The position numbers and the translations under genes are program-made. Under the pieces are notes generated by a model. It worked only from the letters and a program-made list of their open reading frames with translations, searched no databases and was not told the origin of the DNA. From Tricholoma matsutake (Eukaryota > Basidiomycota > Agaricomycetes > Agaricales > Tricholomataceae), in contig AP026541.1 in assembly GCA_026075535.2 (NCBI GenBank), forward strand, positions 6,696,001 to 6,760,000: 64,000 nucleotides of DNA, written 5' to 3'. Of this stretch, positions 43,270 through 54,953 are shown one piece after another (positions within the stretch are counted from its first letter, which is position 1; each line of letters starts with the position of its first letter).

Positions 43270-43814
43270 TGTTACAATCTGAGACACATGAGAGACAGAT
43301 GTAGGGCAAAATGGACATGGGGAAAATCTATGACCTGATGAAAGACAACTGTTGTGATCTGAGACATGTGAGAGATATGGATGTAGGGTAAGGCAGATAA
43401 AGGGAAGATCTATGACCTGACAAAAGACAACCGCACAAGTAGAGCGCAATATGCGCACAGAGTGAGTGAGCCATGTGGCAACATACAAGGGTGGAACAGA
43501 CTTGGCTTCAGTGAGCTGTGCCTCCCTGCACTTATGCGTGTCCATAACTTCGAGGGGTGTTGTGCACGAGATGAGCAAGCTAAGAACTAATGCATGGGAT
43601 TATGAGTTGCAAGTTGGTGTTAATCGAGTGCAATTATCAGACTAAGGTATTACAAACAATACTACAGACTTAAATATGCAGAAACAGAACATAGGTAGTA
43701 TGCTAAAGATAGCACAGAACAGAATAAGGAAGTAGAAGCGGAACAAGATTTCAAGTTGGAAAGAAGTCAGAACAGGAAAATGAAGCGTAGAATGGCATAA
43801 TTGTGGTTATAACA
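43270..43814. repeat. Solo LTR
   Basis: It starts TGTTACAATCTGAG, ends GGTTATAACA, and is flanked by a perfect 5-bp direct repeat GCTAT (43265-43269 and 43815-43819). The TGTTA...TAACA ends resemble the LTR of Gypsy-A. Internally an 80-bp unit containing ATCTATGACCTGA is tandemly repeated (about 43275-43435). It probably arose by recombination between the LTRs of a full element. Confidence 0.85.
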
Positions 43815-43843
43815 GCTATTTACACATTGCCAGGGATGCAAAA

Positions 43844-46800
43844 TTATTGGCGCCCTCTGTTGGGAGCCCAACATACAACCAGGACCTTCCTGCCAATACC
43901 ATAAGTGCCTGCTGGCCACTGGACAGTTGTGACATGAGTGATAATATGGACAGGCTCAATAATACTAAGGTTGTTAGAGGGGAGTGCATCAACAATTCGT
44001 ACCATAAATCCAGGGTGGTGTATGAATGGTGCCTGCCTCTCCTCTTGTGTAGATAGTGATTGATGTGAGTGGACTCTTATAAAGGTGTGCATTATTCCCT
44101 CCAGCAGAAGTCTCCAAATGTTTTGAATGAATCCTGTATCATGAGCCTGTGTCAATGGATTGTAGAACTTTATAGCACTGTTTCCTTTATGTGAGTTTTC
44201 ACAACTGAATGTGCACTCATCATGGTGCACCTGCAAAAGATGCTGGGCTTGTGGAGGGAGAATAATGGCATTTGGCAGATGCGGTATGGTCTTCCTGTCT
44301 GGTGAAGATAATTAAGCAGATTGTTATAATCTACTTCAAGAAGGCCAGGTGCCTTTGCTAGAATATCTGCCACTTCTGTAGGCTGGAGAGGTACTGGATG
44401 GTCATCCATGGCCATGTCTCCTGGCTCAAGAATATCACATAATTCTTTTAAATGATCTTCACTGTGCAGTAAAGCATCTACATGTGCTTGATGACTCATC
44501 TGATGAAGCATTATAAGATCTAAATCCCCTGATCTTGGTATTAGCTATCAATTTTTGAGCAAAATAATTGAAACACATATGGAGATGATAATTGGCGTTC
44601 ATTTTTTGCAACTTTCCATTCATTCGTTCACCTGGAAACTCACTAAAAGAAGCCAAAGGACCCCAATATTTGAGAAGAGCACCATTATGCATTGCATAAT
44701 GATGGTTTGGCTTGGATGAACAATGTGGAAAAAGTTGTTGAATAGCAGTTCAATATTGAATATAATGCTGTGTATAGGCATCAGCATCAGCATTGGAGGT
44801 TTGATATGCAGCTACAATATTTGTTGCTGCAACAACATGATAGAAGCAGTAGAAGTGCTGGTGGTGGAAATTTGTGGCAGTAGTCATGTACCAGAATTCA
44901 GGAATAATGAGGGGAAAGATACATGTGAAGAGGGTGAGACATTCCTGAGATTTGAGCTTGCCATGGCTTGGTTCACCAAGATTGGTTGGTGGCCTTTGTA
45001 TCCATGTTGGAAGAGTGATATCATGAATGCAATTTCTTATTGCTTGTAGCTCAGTTTCTGTGAAGCTAAAAGGCAAAGGGTCAACAGGAATATAGTTATC
45101 ATCATCATCATCATCATCATAATTGAAGTCATATGCATAGGGATTTGTGTGGCTCTGTGTGGCTGTAGGTGTTGATGATGAGGATGAGTCTGATAATTCA
45201 GAAGAAGATGGTGAGGGAGACATAGATGGTGGTGTATGGTGCATTGCCATTGCAGCCTCAAGATTATGTTTAGCTGCTTCTTGAAAAAGGTCATCCAATT
45301 CTTCAGCAGAATCTGATACATCTGCCTCACTCCACTGCTCATCCTTTTCCACCTCTTTAACTTTTTGGCTTTCATCCTCATCCCGTCCAATTCCCCAGAG
45401 TGCATGAAGATGATGCTGTAAAACACCCTCAAGCCAGTTATGCATAAAACCTAGTACAACATGTTTGACTGGATCCCAATATGGAAGATTATGCAGTGGA
45501 GTCCATCACACACCAGTTGTCTTTTGCAGAGCATTTCGACCAGCTTTGGTTGTCTGATGCAACCATGCCTCTGCCTGTGCTCGCACCTGTGCACCATTAT
45601 GGAGTTCCCAAGATTGAAGATTGAGATCCTCTAGCTGATCACTGGTGCAGAGGCAGAAAGAACAGAACATTGTAGCACCATGTCCCAAAAAGCCAGTAGC
45701 CTTGCGACTTCCCTCAAGATCAGCAATCACAGGTGCAATTTTTGCTTTCACAGAGATGCCATCAGGATGTCTAGATGTTGGCAAATTTTGGCCTGGTGCA
45801 GCACTATACTTGGCAACAGATTTAATTACAGGTTCAAGAAGATGAGAGATGGTTGTGGGGTCAGGAAGATGGGGAGGTGTGAGACCCACAATAAATGTAT
45901 TCTCAAATCGATACCGAAGATGAAAAGGTAAGTTCAAGCAATAAAGCAGGATTGCTCCACAAGACACTTTTTTGCCTATATATAAAATAAGCTGTGTCAT
46001 AGTCTATGCAGAATTTGTTAATAACTTACCAGCAATCTTATTGGTATAAGGATTGAACCAATCAATATAGATTCCAAATATTAGATGATAAGGAGACTGT
46101 AGAAAACCCTGCAAGTCATCCCAAGCAGGACTATCCTGGATATCATTCATAGTGGCACCAAAGGCAGCTGGTATATGGTTTCTGTGGTGGTTGAAAGCCT
46201 CATGAAGGCTGTCTTCAATGACCTTGGAAGATAAAAAGAACTGAAGCCAAGAATCAAAGGATTGTGTAGTGTATAGACAACATGGGACCCATTTAGGCCC
46301 ATTTGGAGTATTCTGAGTTGTCCAGAGTTTTGTGTTACAGGATTGTGATCCTGGGGATGCCTTCCACTAACATTGCCAAGGAATAGGATGAGAAAAGAGG
46401 GAAAAGCACTTGGGGCAGCATGCTGTCCGAATGATTTCTGGCTCTGAGCAGTGAAGCCGATATGCTGTATGGACATCATGAGGAAGTTTGATGTTTGGAA
46501 GCTTGACATTGAGTCCAGATGATGAAAGAGCAACCTCGACAATAGAGAGAGTCACAGGAATAATAAGTTGAAGTCCTTGTAGAATTTTGTTGGTGATAGA
46601 ACGACTCACACCAGCTCTATTGTGGAGCCAGATGACAAGGAGGCAGATCATCTTTGTGATAAGTACTGTAGAAAAGTTGATATCTGCATAATTACTATTA
46701 GTCTTGATCTAACAATAACAATGTAGCACCTACCTGTGGGAGAATTAGAAGCTCTAGAACGTTTTGGTGATGGGCTTGGGGATGATGATTGCCACTTCCC

Positions 46801-46947
46801 CTTTGCCAGTTGTGAAACAGGCCATTTATCCTGTTTCTCATGCTTCAAATGGGTAGAACCATCAACATACTGTCCTGGCTGTTCAACACCATTGATGAAG
46901 ATGGTTTTTGTGCTACAAATTGTGCAGTTACATATGACTGGAGGCAT
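43844..46947 (-). pseudogene. Tnp2-family CACTA transposase
   Basis: Tnp2 cuts and joins CACTA termini. Minus-strand blocks in order: MPPVICNCTICSTKTIFING (46947), CCPKCFSLFSHPIPW, then 46000-45506 with LPFHLRYRFENTFIVGLTPP and KATGFLGHGATMFCSFCLC, PYWDPVKHVVLGFMHNWLEG (about 45460), an acidic serine-rich insert with eight consecutive Asp (45240-45090), ITLPTWIQRPPTNLGEPSHG, then HYAMHNGALLKYWGPLASFS (44680) and the C-terminal segment HTFIRVHSHQSLS and INVE-like IIEPVHIITHV (44150-43900). These segments are diagnostic for basidiomycete Tnp2. Stops, frameshifts and introns break the chain. Confidence 0.75.
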
Positions 46948-47281
46948 GGTGAACTTGGTGAAGCCTCAGTGAAGGAAAAGAGGAGGAAAGTATGACAGCT
47001 GTTTTGGACCATTTTAATAGAAACATCAAAATTGGTTGCTATGGTAACTGATGTACATCCTCTAACCATCCCATGCAACAGTCTGATGCCTGTCACCATA
47101 GTCACTATCATGAACCTATTGATTTAAACAGATATTTGTTTGTAAAAGGAAGCATCAAACCAAGTGCTCAATTTGGTAGGATTATGTAATAAGGTGCAAA
47201 CTCCAGTCAACCATGAGTCAACCATGAGTCAACTACAAATCAACTGTGAGTCAACTGCCTCAGAACTTGCCCATTGTGATA

Positions 47282-48399
47282 CCAAGCATCCCACCAAACC
47301 AGACACTGCTAAATGGGCCAAACACCCAAACACCCCTAGATGAGGGACAAGAAAATGGTCAGCCCATAGACCCAGAAAATGATCATGATGGGGAAGAGGT
47401 CTCCCTGCAGGATGAACAATGGGACAATATCCCAAGCTCTGACAGTTTCCAACCAGGGGAACAAGACAACCACCCTACACAAATGCCAAGGCCAAGACAA
47501 CATGCAAATGGAAAAAACACCAGGGCAGGACTCAAAGTTGCATCACTAAACATGAAAGGATATGGCCAATCAAGCCAAGACTCCAAATGGCTACACCTAA
47601 ACCAGCTAATGAGAGAACAGCGAATTGGAATCCTTGCAGCACAAGAAACACACATGAATGAAGATCGATGGAAGGAGACTGAAGATCTTTTTGGTAGATG
47701 CCTTCGGATTGTTGCATCTGCAGACCCCAATAACCCAACACAGAGAGCCAGAATTGCAGTAGTCCTAAATAAAGCCAATGTCGACACAGAAGATATTGTT
47801 CACCATGAAATAATACTGGGAAGAGCTCTCCTAGTAACTGTCAACTGGAGTAGAGAAACAAAACTCACAATTCTTGCCATCTATGCCCATAACCCCCCAG
47901 GTGACAATGCAAGATTCTGGGAAGATATTAAAGTCCACTTCACAAATAATTGCAGACTCTTGACTGAAAATCATGCTAGGGGATTTCAACATGGTTGAAG
48001 ATGTGATAGACAGACTACCAATGCATGGTGAACCAAACTGATCCCCTGAGACACTAAGGGAGCTTAAACACATGTTATGACTTTGTGATGGATGGCATTC
48101 CACTTTCCCTGACACAAAAGCATACACTTTCCGTCAATTAGCCACTGGTGTGAAATCCTGAATAGACTGAATATATACAATTTACTCGAGCGCTCACAAG
48201 ACTGGAACATCAACCCGACTGGAATCCCAAATGCCGACCACTGGATGGTCTCAGCAAAGTTATCCAATAGTGACATCCCCACAACTGGAAAGGGAAGATG
48301 GTCAATATCCACAAAAATAATTAAAGATGCAGCTTTCAAGAAGACAGTTCAAATAACAGGGAGGGAAGCAATCTGCAAACTCAATGAATACACACCCAA
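47282..48399 (+). pseudogene. LINE ORF2, endonuclease/exonuclease/phosphatase domain
   Basis: The LINE endonuclease nicks target DNA to prime reverse transcription. The frame shows LKVASLNMKGYG (about 47537-47570, the N of the active site), GILAAQETHMNEDRW (47630-47672, catalytic E), ILAIYAHNPPGDNARFW (about 47873-47922), then after a frame change LGDFNMVEDVIDRLP (47979-48020, the D-x-N) and NADHWMVSAKLSN (48226-48260, the terminal D-H). Four in-frame TGA codons occur between 48040 and 48170; in SxIDxIY both are at family arginines. The Gypsy-B 5' LTR interrupts the protein at 48399; it continues at 62358. Confidence 0.75.
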
Positions 48400-48537
48400 T
48401 GTAACCATGGCAGCAGAGCCCACAGCGGTGTCCATAGCAGAGCCCACAGCCAGAGTCCGGCATTCCCCTTAGTGGTCACGTGACCTCATAGATAGAGACA
48501 TGTGTGTGTAGATAGGAATTCAGTTTTTGCTTGTCCA
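48400..48537 (+). repeat. Gypsy-B 5' LTR, first part
   Basis: Matches 62117-62254 of the 3' LTR. Differences are mostly C/T or G/A transitions at CpG, e.g. CACGTGACCTCATAG against CATGTGACCTCGTAG. Confidence 0.85.
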
Positions 48538-49184
48538 TGTTACAATTTTCCTTGTAACTCATGAGACCCGACTGACCCGACGTACCCAACGATCCCCTCC
48601 AGACAGGAGGCACTCTCTGATTCATGCTTAGAGCATGTCCTTGACACCAGACACACACACGATGCATGCCGACAACATGCATTCAATCCCCTTCCCGCAG
48701 AAGGCACCCTTGACGCATGGTGACTCTATGCACCCGAACCCATTCACACACATGCTGTGATACGACAGCCCCTTGACATGAGGTCTGTGATGTCAGACTC
48801 TCACAATTGACATGCTGCGCCACAGCACTCCGTGACATTGGACGCCTCATGCAAGGCATGAGGCTTATTGTTTCTATTCTTACTTGATATGCATCTATCT
48901 TTCCGATTGGACGATAAGGACCTCCCTTGTAGTATAAGTACTGCAACTCATAGTAGGGATGTCCTTAGTTTAGATCTAGGCAATCTACAGCCTTAACTTG
49001 CAAACTCGTAAACTTACTCGAAACCACTAAGGAAGCCCCTTAGTGCGTAACCCAAATGACTCTATGCAGAAGGCCTGCTAGAGTGTACCTTACATCGGAT
49101 GCTCTGAGTAAGACTAGTGCCGAACGACTCGTCGAGGAAGCACCTCGTCGAACGACATCAACTAGATTGAGTGGTTGAGGCTTC
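48538..49184 (+). repeat. Gypsy-A 5' LTR (3' end deleted)
   Basis: Collinear with 52440-53059 but carrying about 45 extra bp near 48795-48845 and lacking the last about 12 bp (CCCATAACA). The deletion that removed gag-RT starts here. Differences between the two LTRs are dominated by CG versus TG/CA. Confidence 0.8.
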
Positions 49185-51168
49185 GTTCGAATGGACAAAC
49201 GACTGCCAGCAGTTGTTCAATGCGCTGAAAAGGAAATTCAATGAAGCCCCGGTACTGCTGATGCCAGACGCAACGAAGCCATTCGTGGTGGAATCTGATG
49301 CCTCAAAATTTGTGACAGGCGCAGTACTCAGACAACAGGACACCAATGGAGACTGGCACCCATGCGGTTACATCTCACATTCTTTCAACGAAGCTGAAAG
49401 AAATTACGAGATATACAACAGGGAACTACTGGGAGTAATCCGAGCACTGGAGACGTGGAGACACTACCTACAGGGGACACCATTCCCTGTGACAGTATTG
49501 TCTGATCACAAGAACCTGACATACTTCTGTCAGGCACAGAAACTGAACCGATGACAGGCTAGATGGAGCATCTACCTGTCACAATTCAACCTGAAGCTAC
49601 AACACGTACCAGGATCACAGATGGTACAATCTGATGCCCTATCAAGGAGGGCAGATCATGTAGCTGAAGAAGACACAGATAACGAGGATAAGACCATCCT
49701 CACAGATGAATTATTCATGAAAACGATCAATGCTGAACTCCAGGGAGCCCTGGTCTCAGTGATAATGAAGGATGACCTTGTAAATGACGCTTTATGAGCC
49801 CTGAAGAACAATGGAACTCCCCCAATCAAGTCTGCATTGGAGGACTGGAAATTCGAAGATGGCCTGCTCTTTTTCAAAGACAGATGCTACATGCCACAGG
49901 ACGAACCCCTCCGCCAAGCAATCATACAGAAATACCATGATAGCATCATGACAGGGCACCCTGGACAATGGGAAACAATTGAACTGATCCGACAAGACTA
50001 CTGGTGGCCAGGAATGGCCAACTTCATCAAGAAGTATGTTGAAGGCTGTACGAAGTGCCAGCAAATGAAAGTAAACACACACCCGACGACCCCCCCACTG
50101 ACACCGATATCATCTGATGCCAGCAGACTGTTCAAGCTGGTAACAACAGATTTCATTATGGACCTGCCCGTAATAAATGGATTTGACTCAATCATGGTCA
50201 TGGTAGACCATGGTCTTACAAAGGGGGTAATTTTTATCCCTTGCGCGAAGACGATCGATGCACTTGGCGCTGCAGACCTTTACCTGCGCCATGTATACAC
50301 AAGATTTGGACTCCCCAGAAGAATCATCTCAGACAGAGACCCTCAATTTGCATCCAAACTCTTCCGAGAACTCGGATGACTGCTCAGGATCAAGCTATCC
50401 ACGAGCACTGCTTACCACCCCCAGACCAATGGAGAAATGGAGCAAGTAAACCAAGAGCTAGAAGTTTACCTCTGCATGTTCTGTTCAAACAAACCCAAAG
50501 ATTGGGAGCTAACGCTCCCAATGGCAGTATTCACGCACAACCAGAAGATGCACTCCACAGTAAAACACTCGCCATTTTACTTGATGATGGGATATCAACC
50601 ACGTGCTATCCCCACCCCTTACAAAAAGATGAACGTGCCGGCTGCCAAACAGAGAATCCAAGAACTTCTCTCTGCGAGAAGGGAAGCTCTTGCTGCACAC
50701 AAACTAGCCAGACAGGCTATGGCCGCCTGAACAAAAGGGCGATATGAACCGTTCAAGGTTGGAGAACAAGTATGGCTTGACTCCAAGAACCTGAAGATTA
50801 GCTACCCAATGAGAAAAACAGCGCCAAAACAAGAAGGGCCCTTTGTGATTGAAGATGCCCTGTCGAGAACAACATACCAATTGAAACTGCCGCTGAGATG
50901 GAAGATCCACCCAGTATTCCATGCGGCTTTACTCACGCAATACCATGAGAATGACACTCATGGGCAAAACTTCTTGACTCCACCACCTGACCTCATAGAA
51001 GGAGAAAATGAATATGAGGTGGAAGTGATCATCGCACACAAGAAGACATGCCATTACCTTGTGAAATGGGTTGACTACCCGACATCTGAAAACACATGGG
51101 AACCCGAATTGAACCTGAAGAATTCCCCTGAGATCCTGATGGCATATAAGAAGAGGTACAACCTCTGA
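49185..51168 (+). pseudogene. Gypsy-A pol remainder: RNase H, integrase, chromodomain
   Basis: The frame opens in the RT thumb/RNase H ([34 protein letters not shown] at 49288-49335; SDHKNLTYF). Integrase zinc residues lie at about 49940-50065 (HDS...HPGQW; CTKCQQ). The core has TTDFIMDLP (D), SDRDPQFAS (D) and YHPQTNGEMEQVNQ (E). The chromodomain YEVEVIIAHKKTCHYLVKWV...ENTWEP is at 51013-51110; in chromoviruses it guides integration to marked histones. Four in-frame stops (49552, 49795, 50377, 50728) are all TGA where the family has arginine. Apart from these the frame is preserved, so decay is by C-to-T change and not by indels. Confidence 0.85.
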
Positions 51169-51312
51169 TGAAAACCCAAAACCCCCCCTTTCTGAACACA
51201 ACACAACGACACCCCTGATACCCACTAGACAACGATTGACCCGAGACCCGTCAAATGTTGATGCCCTTCACGTTCGCCCTCACCCTCCCCCATTGATAAA
51301 TACAAAAGGAAC

Positions 51313-51822
51313 ATGGCGACTGGACGACGAGTCATTGACCAATCACCAAGAACAAACAGACTGCCGGGGGGACCCTCTTGGGAATGCCCCCATGGAATCA
51401 TATTCTGGTTAACAAGAGACAACTGGATAGGAAGAGTATCCTCGACTTGCCCAAAATGCTGCCTCTATGCGCAGAGGAGCACAAAGACAGACTTAACCTG
51501 GGTAAAAGCACAATTCAAGGAATGGTGCTTTGAAGGAGAATTAGATGATGAAGACTACTTCCCTGAGGAGTTTGTCATTGACCGCTATGGCCTGACCCCA
51601 AACAGAAAACCACTAATGGGAATTAGCCCCCTACTGTGGAATGACCTTCAGTGGAACATCAACTACGACGAAGAAAGCGGATTTGAGCTGGCAAGGCAGC
51701 TCTTATTTGGACGACATGGAGAACTAGGGACACTATTGCGCTACAACCAACACCCCCACACATTGATACCCCAGACCACCAAGCACAACTATGTGCGAAC
51801 TGATCGTCCGCAAAGACGTTAA
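51313..51822 (+). CDS. Extra ORF downstream of the Gypsy-A chromodomain
   Basis: A 169-aa frame begins MATGRRVIDQSPRTNRLPGG and contains CPHGIIFWLTRDNWIGRV and STCPKCCLYAQRS, a C...C-x2-C-C cysteine grouping, followed by an acidic segment GELDDEDYFPEEFVIDRYGL. It lies between the chromodomain and the 3' LTR, where most chromoviruses carry only untranslated sequence. It is uninterrupted although the adjacent pol has four stops. The last residues run into the minisatellite at 51802. The function is unknown; it could be an accessory gene of the element or chance conservation. Confidence 0.45.
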   Translation: MATGRRVIDQSPRTNRLPGGPSWECPHGIIFWLTRDNWIGRVSSTCPKCCLYAQRSTKTDLTWVKAQFKEWCFEGELDDEDYFPEEFVIDRYGLTPNRKPLMGISPLLWNDLQWNINYDEESGFELARQLLFGRHGELGTLLRYNQHPHTLIPQTTKHNYVRTDRPQRR

Positions 51823-52177
51823 ACTACCGATCGTCTGCAAAGATGTTAAACTATCGATCGTCCGCAAAGATGTTAAACTATCAATCGTCTGCAAAGATGT
51901 TAAACTATCAATCGTCCGCAAAGATGTTAAACTATCAATCGTCCGCAAAGATGTTAAACTATCAATCGTCTGCAAAGATGTTAAACTATCAATCGTCCGC
52001 AAAGATGTTAAACTATCAATCGTCCGCAAAGATGTTAAACTATCAATCGTCCGCAAAGACGTTAAACTATCAATCGTCCGCAAAGACGTTAAACTATCAA
52101 TCGTCCACAAAGACGTTAAACTAGCAATCTTCCGCAAAGACATTAAACTACTGACCATCTGCAGAGACGTTAAACTA
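51802..52177. repeat. 27-bp minisatellite, about 14 units
   Basis: Unit AAACTATCAATCGTCYGCAA plus AGAYGTT. Being 27 bp, it leaves a 130-aa frame open, encoding KDVKLSIVR-type repeats. Unit variants are mainly CG/TG (GTCCGC or GTCTGC; GACGTT or GATGTT). It lies in the Gypsy-A 3' untranslated region. Confidence 0.85.
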
Positions 52178-52439
52178 TGGTGATTGCCCTTGATACTGCA
52201 CAGACTCTACAGACCCCCCCCCCCTTCTGACAACATCACTGACTCCTTGACACCATTGCTAGGGGCAGTATAAAATGAAAAGAACCCGATCATGGTCCAA
52301 GCTTGGACATGAATGGTCCCTCCATCTCACACCCAGACGCCAACGCCATGACCTACCCACACTACAACTGATTTGACCCCGGAGGAGGAACAAAGATTTA
52401 GGTCGAAGTGTGGAACTTTCGACCATAATGAGGGGGTAA

Positions 52440-53059
52440 TGTTACAATTTTCCTTGTAACTCATGAGACCTGACCGACCTGATGTACCCAACAATCCCCT
52501 CCAGACAGGAGGCACTTCCTGATTCATGCTTAGAGCATGTCCTTGACACCAGACACACACACGACGCATGCCGACAACATGCATTTGATCCCCTTCCTGT
52601 GGAAGGCACCCTTGATGCATGGTGACTCCATGCACCCAAACCCATTCACACACATGCTGTGATATGACAGCCCCTTGACATGAGGTCCGTGACGTCGGAC
52701 GCCTCATGCTAGGCATGAGGCTTATTGTTTCTATTCTTACTTGATATACATCTATCTTTCCAATTGGACGATAAGGACCTCCCTTGTAGTATAAGTACTG
52801 CAACTCGTAGTAGGGATGTCCTTAGTTTAGATCTAGGCAATCTACAGCCTTAACTTGCAAACTCGTAAACTTACTCGAAACCACTAAGGAAGCCCCTTAG
52901 TGCGTGAACCTGAACGACTCTATGCAGAAGGCCTGCTAGAGTGCACTATCTACCTTACGCCAGATGCTCCGAGTAAGACTAGTGCCAAACGACTCATTGA
53001 GGAAGCACCTCGTTGAACGACATCAACTAGATCGAGTGGTTGAGGCTTTGCCCATAACA
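52440..53059 (+). repeat. Gypsy-A 3' LTR (620 bp)
   Basis: TGTTACAATTTTCC to CCCATAACA, preceded by the polypurine-like GAGGGGGTAA at 52430-52439. A TATAAGTA motif near 52790 could be the promoter. Confidence 0.85.
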
Positions 53060-53167
53060 GTCCGCGTCTGATTTGCCTCGTGCCTAGTAGTAGACACAAG
53101 CCATCCTTGGCTGCATCTGTCTAGTAGTAGATGCATCACATTCGGGTGGTCAGACTGGCCGGCTCCA
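53060..53167 (+). repeat. Gypsy-B 5' LTR, second part
   Basis: Continues the LTR after Gypsy-A, matching 62255-62357 (GCCTCGTGCCTAGTAGTAGA... GGCTCCA). The putative primer-binding site TGGTGACAACTGGGA follows at 53170. Confidence 0.85.
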
Positions 53168-53408
53168 TCTGGTGACAACTGGGAATTCGAACTCGATGCA
53201 TATAGCCAACCACTTTCATTTCCACAATTCGCTCCTTCTCGTCTCATTTATCTCAGTTACCATCCTTTTCAGCTCAACGTCTCCCTCTGATTGCTCGCCC
53301 ACATTTGTTATTGTCCACATCTGGTCAGCTGTCCAATTTTAATTTCAAGTTCATAAGCTATCATTCTATTTCTGTCCACCCAGTAACACCCAATCGCATC
53401 TGTGCAAC

Positions 53409-54936
53409 ATGCACCCGTCTATGCACCTCGTGTTGTGCATCCTGCTCCACCTCGTGGTGAGCCTCACATCCGCAACACTGGTGAAACCTGTACGACGCAA
53501 CCCTAAAGGCAGATTTCTGCCTGCCACTTTGATGACTGCATCGAGTGAAGCACCATCCCTAACCACCTCTTACAAATTCCCATTATTACCCGACCTTGCA
53601 ACCAGCCCCACTCCCACCTTTGAGTATACACTACCACCCGTACCCCCATCTACACCTCAGCTCTCTACAATCCCAACCACACCCGGCGATGACGACTTCA
53701 TGCCTGAAAACATCAAACCATTCTGGGGCGACAACGAACATCCAGAGGAGAGCCCTCAGGACTTCCTAAAAGCGATGCAACGCTGGGGCCTCAACAAAAC
53801 CAATGCCACAGATGCACAGAAGCTGGAGAACTTCAGGCTCAACCTGAAATCGAACACCACAGCAGAACAATGGTTCGACAACCTACCTGCCACTGACATT
53901 GACACCTGGGACCACCTCGTCAGTGCATTCAAGAGGAAGTGGCCAAGCAAAGCGCCCACCGTGAAGACCATAGGTGGCACTAGAGCAAACCACGATCAGT
54001 GAAGAAGAGGTGGGGAAATGAGTGACAATGAACGGAGTAGAAGAACTTGCGCACATCGTATGGGCTGACAAGATAGAGCGTCTTGCAGCCACAATCCCAG
54101 ATGCCAACAGTTTATTGGTCAACTCCATTTGCAGATCAATGCCAAAGGTTCTACAGAAGGTAACGGGATCAGGGCACACCACCTGGGCATCATTCTGCAG
54201 CGCTGTACATGCAGCTACAGTCACCCAGATTGCTGAGGCAAAAGAGGAAGAGAAGGAAGCACGGGAGTTACGAGAACAGGTAAAGAAGTTACAGGAACTA
54301 TGCAAGACGTCTGCACGGGACGTCATGAACGCACTCCAACAGCTCACCCTCAACACACCACCCCCCATTCCCCACTTCCCAATGCCCTGAACACAACCAC
54401 CCAGCACCCCGAACTATCCCCCTGCACCAATGCTCAACATGAACAACCAGCCCCCATGCACCACCTACCAAACACTGAACCAATCAACATACTGGCAGAA
54501 CAGAACCCCTGCCGAGTGCATGAACAATGTCATGCAGCTCGCACTCCCCATCCACCCAAACACCCCAGCCGGCTGGACTTTGTACGAGGCCCAGATCACA
54601 AAGTGGTACACCAAATACACCGGACAGCAAGTGAGCGAGACATGTCCGTACCCACTCTCTCCTGGAACCACACCTGTTGCGTCAGGAGAGTGCTGGAGAT
54701 GTGGCTTGCCTGGACACATGGGCCCCAGCTGCGACAGCTCCACGCCAGTCCCAGGATTTGAAAGTCGCTGGAGATCCATTGCTGCATCTATCAAACACAG
54801 CTGCCCACCAAACATAACAAGAAATGTCAACCTCATCAATGAGATCAGTCCATGGGCATCAAAGGAAGAGTACGACCAGCAAGTGATTGCTGACTACTTA
54901 GCAAGTCAGGGAAAAGGACCAGGGTCGTCAGCATAG
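53409..54936 (+). pseudogene. Gypsy-B gag
   Basis: Gag assembles the particle and binds RNA. The frame 53409-54002 contains the retrotransposon gag fold: FWGDNEHPEESPQDFLKAMQ and AEQWFDNLPATDIDTWDHLV. After a frame change a coiled-coil segment EEKEARELREQVKKLQELC appears (54240-54310), then a TGA at 54388. The last part holds the zinc knuckle CWRCGLPGHMGPSC at about 54690-54735, C-x2-C-x4-H-x4-C. The start is uncertain; ATG 53409 gives a hydrophobic N-terminus, and 53531 (MTASSEAPSL) is an alternative. The gag stop (TAG, 54934) is followed within 20 bp by the protease frame. Confidence 0.75.
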
Positions 54937-54953
54937 AACAAGAGGTCCCGCTG

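Larger units (their letters stand above)
41245..47278. mobile_element. CACTA/EnSpm element with Tnp2-type transposase
   Basis: Inverted ends CACAACGGGCAAG (41245) and CACAATGGGCAAG (complement ending at 47278) extend imperfectly for about 70 bp, through GAGGCAGTTGA and GACTCATGGTTGACTGG. The direct repeat ATA (41242-41244 and 47279-47281) is a 3-bp target duplication. It encodes a plus-strand accessory gene and a minus-strand Tnp2, arranged tail to tail, with a solo LTR between them. Removal joins LINE ORF1 to the start of ORF2. Confidence 0.75.
48538..53059 (+). mobile_element. Chromodomain Ty3/gypsy retrotransposon Gypsy-A, 5' internal deletion
   Basis: Two LTRs starting TGTTACAATTTTCC flank an RNase H-integrase-chromodomain relic. 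The flanking 5-mers are GTCCA (48533-48537) and GTCCG (53060-53064). Gag, protease and most of RT are missing: coding begins immediately after the 5' LTR at about 49185. It sits inside the Gypsy-B 5' LTR and is therefore younger than Gypsy-B. Confidence 0.85.
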
